Assembly (NCBI GenBank): GCA_032718475.1
Contig: JAUCBJ010002407.1
Coordinates: 1-22,200 of the forward strand
From: Nemertoderma westbladi
Lineage: Eukaryota; Xenacoelomorpha; Nemertodermatida; Nemertodermatidae
DNA length: 22,200 nt
Reading direction: 5' to 3'
Below are positions 9,500-17,000 of the stretch, piece after piece; the stretch's first letter is position 1, and each line of letters opens with the position of its first letter. Both the position numbers and the translations under genes were made by a program. The notes below the pieces were generated by a model, which saw nothing but the letters and a program-made list of their open reading frames with translations, had not been told where the DNA came from and made no database searches.

Positions 9500-10439
9500 C
9501 GAGCCTAAAAGATTCTCCATTCAAATATTCAATTCGGTACTGTACCTTCAATTAAATATTCAATCTTAGTATTATTGGTAATTTCCGGTAATTTCTGTGC
9601 TTCGTTATTTAATAATGTGATTAGATAAAAAAAATAAATTAATGAAATATAATTATTAATCTGTTAATTATTACAAAAAAAAATCCAACATTATATTAAC
9701 ATTTATATAGTTTTGAATTAAATGTTTCGAAATCAACAGTCATTCAATGAACTTATACAGCAGTGTCATATATCGCGTATCCCTTGGTTTAATCACTATT
9801 CTTTATTCAAGTATAACTGAATCCTGGCCCGCGCCTTCACCCTCCACTGATAATTTAAAATCGTAACTTATTCAATCTTTGACTAAATTATACCAAACTT
9901 GGTAAACATGTAATCTTTGTCTATCGGCTAAAATAAACACAACTTGCTAAAGTTTCCCCTATAATGTTTTTTCCTATAGAACAGGATGCAGTTTTATTTT
10001 AGTCGTAAACAAGCTGTTATTTGCGTCGATTTTCACCTGGAGAGGGAAGAATATTGATTGCCCCCCCCCCCCCCCCCCCCCCTACCTGCAGTTAAGTGAA
10101 AATATTTCGGCACCATTTAATTTTATTATCACGGTCGCGTATCAAGTAGTCTGTCAAAAGATACAATTTATTATAAACATAACAAAAATTAATTATAATA
10201 ATTCAAAAAATATAAGGCAGATCTTCCTAAAGTTAGCTCTTTAGTCTTTAGCAATCTTATACATTGACAAGACTTATAAAATAATTGATGTTGAATAATT
10301 TATTATTAAGATTAAAACATATTATTAGGAATTCGAAGAAAGCAAATTGTATTGAGTTAGTATTGGCAAGTTAATCTCACAAACCAGTCTAGTCTAACTT
10401 TAGAGTAGCCTTGTTCGCATTGTTCCAGGTTTAGGCCTA
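9500..10439. other. Gene-free AT-rich stretch with a C22 run
   Basis: No coding region or RNA gene is seen. A run of 22 cytosines lies at 10061-10082, directly preceded by ATATTGATTG. Reverse-complemented this reads G22-CAATCAATAT, resembling the G14-CAATCATTAT at 13420 in ATG16L1 intron 2, so both runs may mark the edge of the same repeat type. The run can form a G-quadruplex or i-motif and its length is unreliable. Confidence 0.5.
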
Positions 10440-11000
10440 TAGATTCCACCGTCTTCGTTCCAGGTTTAATTCTGTAATAGACTCCGTTATCCGTCTCGAT
10501 CGCTTCGCTATGCACCATCTTACTTGGTTTAATAAACTCCATCGCCTTCCTGTCGTTCTCTGTTTTGTAGATTACTTCGCCATCGTCTGATCGCTTTGGT
10601 TGCGTGTTTAATACTGTAATAGACTCCGTTATCCGCCTCGATCGCTTCGCTATGCACATCTTACTGGGTTTAATAAACTCAGAAACTCCATCGCCTTCCT
10701 GTCGTTCGCTGTTTTGTAGATTACTTCGCCATCATCTGATCGCTTTGGTTGCGTGTTTAATACTGTAATAGACTCCGCCGCCATTGTATCGTTCTGAATA
10801 CATTGAATAGACTCCATCAGTCCATTGTCCATCGCGATCGTTTCATTTTTACGTTTAATTGACTCCGTCGCCTCCTCGGATTAGGAATCCGGCCGGGTTT
10901 CGTAGATTCCGCCATCGTTCAGCAGTTCAGTGTTTTTAATCAAAGCCAAAATTCCGGCACCGGCACCACGATCAACGATTTCGGAAGTAACAGACTCCGT
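10440..11000 (-). repeat. Degenerate tandem repeat with a ~145 bp unit and a GACTCCGTC sub-motif
   Basis: CTGTAATAGACTCCG recurs at 10472, 10614 and 10763, giving periods of 142 and 149 bp; the second unit has a small insertion (AGAAACTC near 10680). Within and beyond these units the word GA[C/T]TCC[G/A][T/C]C comes back about every 35-80 bp, at about 10443, 10481, 10622, 10773, 10810, 10860, 10905 and 10993. On the minus strand both main units read QPKRSDDGEVIYKT..NDRKAMEF (10,560-10,760), in phase, and weaker lines such as NGVYYRIKPGTKTVESI follow. It could be a decayed exon of a repetitive protein. I do not recognise it, and stops and frameshifts interrupt longer reading. Confidence 0.6.
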
Positions 11001-11026
11001 CAACAACACTCGGGGTTTAAAAAATA

Positions 11027-11121
11027 CAACTATCAGGCAACTAGTAACTGGGCGATCATCTATCTGATAGTTGAAAAAGACTGTCTGACAGTTGGTATCA
11101 GACTATCTGATAGTTAGCGCC
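11027..11121. repeat. Cluster of short inverted repeats (AACTATCAG / CTGATAGTT)
   Basis: AACTATCAG at about 11027 faces CTGATAGTT at about 11071 and again at about 11107, with a similar CTGACAGTT near 11090. Single-stranded DNA or RNA could form alternative small hairpins. It lies immediately inside the right arm of the 54 bp inverted repeat. Confidence 0.45.
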
Positions 11122-11126
11122 CCATG

Positions 11127-11180
11127 GGTAAATCCTTACCCCATGGGCTGTTACCTCTCTGACTGACAGCGCAACAGCCC
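11127..11180 (-). repeat. 54 bp inverted repeat, right arm
   Basis: Reverse complement of 8726-8779. This arm also contains a near-perfect palindrome with its outer flank: CCCATGGGTAA, spacer ATCC, TTACCCCATGGG (11121-11147). The other arm has lost half of it by two substitutions. Confidence 0.8.
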
Positions 11181-11802
11181 CTATACTTTCAGTCCGCCAT
11201 TTGTCCAGACAACAAAGAGCGGATTCTTAGTTTGGAAGTCGATAATTCAAATTGACCGCGCGGATTTTGGCAATCCCCAGTCCGCCAGTCCGCTCTTTAC
11301 ATGCACCCGTGCAGTATTGGAGTGGAGGCTGATAATTCTGAATTTTGATTCTGTCAGTCTGTTATTATATTATATTTCTGTTAAACAGTTAAATGTCAGC
11401 GCCAGCCTGTCCAGCTGTCTACAGTCTGGCTGTCTGGTGACGGTGACTGGTTCTGTCTGGACTGGATGTGCTGTGCGTGTGCATGTGTCTATGGCCTGAT
11501 GGCTGTCTGGGCCGGGAACGTCACAGGCTGACAGGCAATACGACGGCAAGTATTAAACTACCTGACTGACTATGGATTATGGATGGACTACTAATACTGT
11601 TCTGTTGTAGGCCTACCGTCAGACAATCCTAGCGGTAGACTGGCAGACCGGTAAAATAATGTAGGCCTAGGCCTAATCAGCTAATTCTATAATTAGTAAA
11701 TCAGTCCTGCTCCTGCATTCTGAAATACTTTTTCTGTGCTTCGCCAGAACAGCAGAACAGCCTCACACTCACACAGGAATCCTACAGCCTGAATTCTGCC
11801 AG
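11181..11802 (+). other. Upstream region of ATG16L1
   Basis: This stretch lies between the repeat arm and the ATG16L1 start codon and must hold promoter or 5' UTR sequence, but I see no certain TATA box or initiator. AAAGAGCGGA (about 11214) faces TCCGCTCTTT (about 11289) as an inverted repeat. TAGGCCT occurs three times close together (11608, 11662, 11668). No other coding exon is recognisable. Confidence 0.4.
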
Positions 11803-11808
11803 ATGTAA
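11803..11808 (+). promoter_or_regulatory. Minimal start-stop upstream ORF (ATGTAA) two bases before the ATG16L1 start
   Basis: ATG at 11803-11805 is followed at once by TAA at 11806-11808, and the ATG16L1 start codon begins at 11811. Start-stop elements of this type can hold initiating ribosomes and lower translation of the next start. Whether it is in the mRNA depends on the transcription start and on whether the AG at 11801-11802 is used as an acceptor; in that case the exon would begin exactly with this ATGTAA. Confidence 0.5.
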
Positions 11809-11810
11809 CT

Positions 11811-12038
11811 ATGAACAGACCAAGCTTGGGACTTGTAGGAGGCGACACTCGAAGTTGGAGGAGGTTAATTTTGGATTCATTGCGGGATCGCAACAACATA
11901 GAAACGGTGCCGTTCCAAGATATCGTTAACAGTCACGCTAAACTTCTCGATTCTGTTGAGTCTTTACGTTTACAAACTATTCAACTCAGTGTAAAAAATG
12001 AGAAATTACGTCAGGAGAACACAGCTCTTGAGATACAG
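11811..12038 (+). CDS. ATG16L1: ATG16L1 coding exon 1 (ATG5-binding N-terminus)
   Basis: 76 codons, Met to ...NTALEIQ, ending at a perfect donor CAG|GTAAGTG (phase 0). ATG16L1 binds the ATG12-ATG5 conjugate and directs LC3/GABARAP lipidation at the phagophore and on single membranes. The segment SWRRLILDSLRDRNNIETVP (15-34) plus FQDIV and KLLD aligns without gaps to the ATG5-binding helix of vertebrate ATG16L1; the key positions appear as Trp16, Ile20, Leu24 and Arg27. The last 25 residues (QLSVKNEKLRQENTALEIQ) are a Leu/Glu/Lys-rich helix leading to the coiled coil. The start is the first ATG that opens this frame. The first 14 residues are not conserved, as in relatives. Confidence 0.9.
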
Positions 12039-12432
12039 GTAAGTGAGCTAACCAAAGAATCTAGCAAAAATTGTCAAAACTTTAAGTAGGCCTACATTAG
12101 TACCAGTAAGGAAAACGAACTTTCTTTCCATAACTGCATAATCCCGATGTGCCGTCGATGTACGCCGGCCGCCACTACTGTAAACTGGGGAGACATGTAG
12201 TTACCCCATCACAATCCTGACTCTCCTGGTCCTGCATTCCCCATATTTGTCTGTTTGTGCGGTCGGACGACATTGCTTTGTATCTGACTGCCTGATATTG
12301 ACGACGTTATCGTGCCTGATATCAAATGTGTGGTTGGATGTATCATGTAGACAGACCATTATGCAGGTTTCCTAAACAATAACTTCCGGTATTTTATTAT
12401 TGTTACAGCTTTTCCGTTTTTCGTTTGTTTAG
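12039..12432 (+). other. ATG16L1 intron 1
   Basis: The donor is GTAAGTG at 12039. The acceptor TTTGTTTAG ends at 12432 behind a long pyrimidine-rich tract. An alternative AG in TTGTTACAG (ending 12408) is 24 nt upstream and in phase, but using it would add a codon string ending in TAG directly before GGT, so the downstream AG is the productive one. No other feature is seen. Confidence 0.8.
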
Positions 12433-12585
12433 GGTGGAGGATCTGCTGGCGGGGATATCAAGGCCAACGAGCGGATCACTGGACTCGAAAAGAAATTGTT
12501 TAAGTTGCAGGAAGAGCTTACCGAATTACACAGACGTAAAGGGGAGAACGCCCAACAGGTGGTAGACCTCAGTACCGCTTTACAG
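12433..12585 (+). CDS. ATG16L1: ATG16L1 coding exon 2 (start of coiled coil)
   Basis: 51 codons, phase 0 at both ends, beginning GGGSAGGDIK and ending DLSTALQ before the donor CAG|GTAAGTA. The core LQEELTELHRRKGENAQQVV is nearly the vertebrate ATG16L1 sequence in the same place (QEELTELHKK[R]GE.AQ.V.DL), which fixes the gene identity. The Gly-rich opening corresponds to the variable linker between the ATG5-binding helix and the coiled-coil dimerisation domain. Confidence 0.93.
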
Positions 12586-12735
12586 GTAAGTAGGCCGACA
12601 TCGGGAATGGAGTCTCGTAATCCAGTAGCGCGGATCCGATATCGGACCTGGTTGGCGCGTCTGTGTCAGATTGTTATTTCACCATAAATATGACGTCCAC
12701 TTGCACTTATCACATTGACTTAACAATAATTAAGT

Positions 12736-13365
12736 TAATTAATTCTGAGCTTACATGCAAAAATTTAGGGTCCAATACAAAAGTATAAAAAGTGTATAGG
12801 CTATTCTTTAAACCTATCTTTCGTTATTTTTGATTTAATCACAATTAAAAAAATATAATTTATCCAGCGTTAGTCATCAGATTTACAGCCATGCTTCCCC
12901 TTTGCAGCACGGGGAGCTCCTCGATAGTGGCAAAGGATGTTGGCCCTTAAAAGGGCCGTTTTGGTTTGAGTTCAGTTTGATTATGTCACAGAATCACGAC
13001 CCTCTCTAAAAGTAACATCTCTGATCCTGTTAACCATACGTTTTTCTTCAGAGTCATCGAAGATTGTACTGGAACTTGTCATTTTAATTACTTCTGTTAG
13101 GCCTAATTCAGTAAAATTTCCAAAGAAACACAAATACCGGTAACTGAATACTGTATTATATTGCAATACAGCAAAAGTCAGGCAGTAATAACTGTTTAAA
13201 CAGGGCTGCGAAATCTGATGACTAACGCTGGATAAATGATATTTTTTTAATTGTGATTAAATAAAAAATATTGAAAAATAAGATTGGTTTAAAGAATAGC
13301 CTATAAAATTTTTATACTTTCGTATTGGACCCTAAATTTTTGCATGCTAGCTCAGAATTAAATTA
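12736..13365. mobile_element. MITE-like foldback element with ~155 bp terminal inverted repeats
   Basis: 12736-12890 and 13204-13365 are reverse complements of one another at roughly 85-90% by eye. Shared words run from TTAATTCTGAGCT at the outside, through ATGCAAAAATTTAGGGTCCA, TATAGGCTATTCTTTAAACC and TTTAATCACAATTAAAAAAA, to TTATCCAGCGTTAGTCATCA at the inside. The ~310 bp centre has no open frame of note and includes a GGCCCTTAAAAGGGCC hairpin at 12942-12957. There is no transposase, so it would be non-autonomous. AT-rich ends (TTAA-containing) may include the target site. It sits in ATG16L1 intron 2 in transcribed DNA, so the transcript could fold into a long duplex. Confidence 0.85.
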
Positions 13366-13419
13366 TCTTTCGAATGATATATTACACTAAGGTACATGTC
13401 TGGCAGTTTAGGCTGGCCA

Positions 13420-13433
13420 GGGGGGGGGGGGGG
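13420..13433 (+). repeat. G14 homopolymer
   Basis: Fourteen guanines between CTGGCCA and CAATCATTAT, just before dispersed repeat copy B and just after the MITE-like element. Confidence 0.9.
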
Positions 13434-13454
13434 CAATCATTATGGAACACCCGG

Positions 13455-13660
13455 TAGTTCAGCGGCTCTCTAGTTATGTAATATATATTCGAGAACACTA
13501 AATTATTTAACATTGAGTATGGTAGCATCAGGAGTTTAAAAGTACAATAATTGGAATCGCAGTAACTATGGAAGCAATATAGTAAAATACTACAGTTCAC
13601 TTTATTTTATAACACTACATCGCTCTATCTTCTATTAAAGAATAGTACCAATTTAAGAAC
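13455..13660. repeat. Dispersed ~210 bp repeat, copy B
   Basis: Same orientation and order of landmarks as 2944-3160. It differs by small deletions (for example the GAGCAACAAAA stretch of copy A is absent before AGTACCAATTTAAGAA) and substitutions. It lies in intron 2 of ATG16L1, between the MITE-like element and the exon 3 acceptor. The AT-rich remainder 13661-13880 shows nothing else. Confidence 0.8.
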
Positions 13661-13895
13661 GACCTTATACATAAAAATTTCTTCACCTCAGTGAAAAAAG
13701 TTCTACTTTAACTTTTTCAAACCCATTGTTTTTTTTTATAATTTCACTAAAAAGTCTAAATATTTGTAGTTTCCTATTTTGCTAGACAGCCAGCCACTAT
13801 AATTAATTGTGAGTCAGTTTTTCACGTTACTTCACAGTAAATATAATTTATTTCTTCTTTACTTAACGGTTTTATATTATTATGTTTTGTTTCAG

Positions 13896-14021
13896 ACGCG
13901 GGAGAAACAAAATCAGGCGCACGAAATTAAAATCAATGACTTAGAATCATCTGCGGTTTCGTTAAGATCAGCCAACAAAAGTCTCGAACAGACCATAGTG
14001 GACATGCAACAGGCCAACCAG
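13896..14021 (+). CDS. ATG16L1: ATG16L1 coding exon 3 (coiled coil), first copy of its own amplified 3' end
   Basis: 42 codons, phase 0 on both sides. The acceptor is ATGTTTTGTTTCAG|ACG behind a T-rich tract; the donor is CAG|GTAAGTAAAG. The protein runs TREKQNQAHEIKINDLESS, AVSLRSANKSLEQ, TIVDMQQANQ. It aligns gap-free over all 42 residues with the vertebrate coiled-coil segment that ends in ...ERANQ. Codons from KSLEQT to the end are the source of the tandem array that follows, so the native exon end is the first of 146 near-identical copies. If splicing overruns this donor, the frame continues VSKVPRP and stops at TAG 14043-14045. Confidence 0.93.
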
Positions 14022-17000
14022 GTAAGTAAAGTGCCCAGACCATAGTGGACATGCAACAGGCCAACCAGGTAAGTAAAGTGCCACAGACCATAGTGGACAT
14101 GCAACAGGCCAACCAGGTAAGTAAAGTGCCCAGACCATAGTGGACATGCAACAGGCCAACCAGGTAAGTAAAGTGCCCAGACCATAGTGGACATGCAACA
14201 GGCCAAACAGGCAAGTGAAGTCTCGAATAGACCATAGTGGACATGCAACAGGCCAACCAGGTAAGTAAAGTGCCCAGACCATAGTGGACATGCAACAGGC
14301 CAACCAGGTAAGTAAAGTCTCGAACAGACCATAGTGGACATGCAACAGGCCAACCAGGTAAGTAAAGTGCCCAGACCATAGTGGACATGCAACAGGCCAA
14401 CCAGGTAAGTAAAGTGCCACAGACCATAGTGGACATGCAACAGGCCAACCAGGTCAGTAAAGTGCCACAGACCATAGTGGACATGCAACAGGCCAACCAG
14501 GTCAGTAAAGTCTCGAACAGACCATAGTGGACATGCAACAGGCCAACCAGGTAAGTAAAGTGCCCAGACCATAGTGGACATGCAACAGGCCAACCAGGTA
14601 AGTAAAGTGCCACAGACCATAGTGGACATGCAACAGGTCAACCAGGTCAGTAAAGTCTCGAACAGACCATAGTGGACATGCAACAGGCCAACCAGGTCAG
14701 TAAAGTCTCGAACAGACCATAGTGGACATGCAACAGGCCAACCAGGTAAGTAAAGTGCCACAGACCATAGTGGACATGCAACAGGCCAACCAGGTCAGTA
14801 AAGTCTCGAACAGACCATAGTGGACATGCAACAGGCCAACCAGGTAAGTAAAGTGCCCAGACCATAGTGGACATGCAACAGGCCAACCAGGTAAGTAAAG
14901 TGCCCAGACCATAGTGGACATGCAACAGGCCAACCAGGTAAGTAAAGTGCCCTGACTATAGTGGACATGCAACAGGCCAACCAGGTAAGTAAAGTGCCCA
15001 GACCATAGTGGACATGCAACAGGCCAACCAGGTAAGTAAAGTGCCCTGACTATAGTGGACATGCAACAGGCCAACCAGGTCAGTAAAGTGCCACAGACCA
15101 TAGTGGACATGCAACAGGCCAACCAGGTCAGTAAAGTCTCGAACAGACCATAGTGGACATGCAACAGGCCAACCAGATAAGTAAAGTGCCACAGACCATA
15201 GTGGACATGCAACAGGCCAACCAGGTAAGTAAAGTGCCACAGACCATAGTGGACATGCTACAGGTCAACCAGGTAAGTAAAGTGCCACAGACCATAGTGG
15301 ACATGCAACAGGCCAACCAGGTAAGTAAAGTGCCACAGACCATAGTGGACATGCAACAGGCCAAACAGGTAAGTAAAGTGCCCAGACCATAGTGGACATG
15401 CAACAGGCCAACCAGGTCAGTAAAGTCTCGAACAGACCATAGTGGACATGCAACAGGCCAACCAGGTAAGTAAAGTGCCACAGACCATAGTGGACATGCA
15501 ACAGGCCAACCAGGTCAGTAAAGTCTCGAACAGACCATAGTGGACATGCAACAGGCCAACCAGGTAAGTAAAGTGCCCAGACCATAGTGGACATGCAACA
15601 GGCCAACCAGGTAAGTAAAGTGCCCTGACTATAGTGGACATGCAACAGGCCAACCAGGCAAGTAAAGTGCCCAGACCATAGTGGACATGCAACAGGCCAA
15701 CCAGGTCAGTAAAGTCTCGAACAGACCATAGTGGACATGCAACAGGCCAACCAGGTAAGTAAAGTGCCACAGACCATAGTGGACATGCAACAGGCCAACC
15801 AGGTCAGTAAAGTGCCCAGACCATAGTGGACATGCAACAGGTCAACCAGGTAAGTAAAGTGCCACAGACCATAGTGGACATGCAACAGGCCAACCAGGTA
15901 AGTAAAGTCTCGAACAGACCATAGTGGACATGCAACAGGCCAACCAGGTAAGTAAAGTGCCCAGACCATAGTGGACATGCAACAGGCCAACCAGGTAAGT
16001 AAAGTGCCCTGACTATAGTGGACATGCAACAGGCCAACCAGGTAAGTAAAGTCTCGAACAGACCATAGTGGACATGCAACAGGCCAATCAGGTAAGTAAA
16101 GTCTCGAACAGACCATAGTGGACATGCAACAGGCCAACCAGGTAAGTAAAGTCTCGAACAGACCATAGTGGACATGCAACAGGCCAACCAGGTAAGTAAA
16201 GTGCCACAGACCATAGTGGACATGCAACAGGCCAACCAGGTCAGTAAAGTGCCCAGACCATAGTGGACATGCAACAGGTCAACCAGGTAAGTAAAGTGCC
16301 CAGACCATAGTGGACATGCAACAGGCCAACCAGGTAAGTAAAGTGCCCTGACTATAGTGGACATGCAACAGGCCAACCAGGTAAGTAAAGTCTCGAACAG
16401 ACCATAGTGGACATGCAACAGGCCAACCAGGTAAGTAAAGTGCCCAGACCATAGTGGACATGCAACAGGTCAATCAGGTAAGTAAAGTGCCACAGACCAT
16501 AGTGGACATGCAACAGGCCAACCAGGTAAGTAAAGTGCCCAGACCATAGTGGACATGCAACAGGCCAACCAGGTAAGTAAAGTCTCGAACAGACCATAGT
16601 GGACATGCAACAGGCCAACCAGGTAAGTAAAGTGCCGCAGACCATAGTGGACAGGACATGCAACAGGCCAACCAGGTAAGTAAAGTGCCCAGACCATAGT
16701 GGACATGCAACAGGCCAACCAGGTAAGTAAAGTCTCGAACAGACCATAGTGGACATGCAACAGGCCAACCAGGTAAGTAAAGTGCCCTGACTATAGTGGA
16801 CATGCAACAGGCCAACCAGGTCAGTAAAGTCTCGAACAGACCATAGTGGACATGCAACAGGCCAACCAGGTAAGTAAAGTGCCCAGACCATAGTGGACAT
16901 GCAACAGGCCAACCAGGTAAGTAAAGTCTCGAACAGACCATAGTGGGCATGCAACAGGCCAAACAGGCAAGTAAAGTGCCCAGACCATAGTGGACATGCA

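Noticed and set aside
12409-12432. ATG16L1 exon 2 starting at the upstream acceptor TTGTTACAG
   Set aside because: It is in phase but would add eight codons of which the last is TAG, immediately before the conserved exon.
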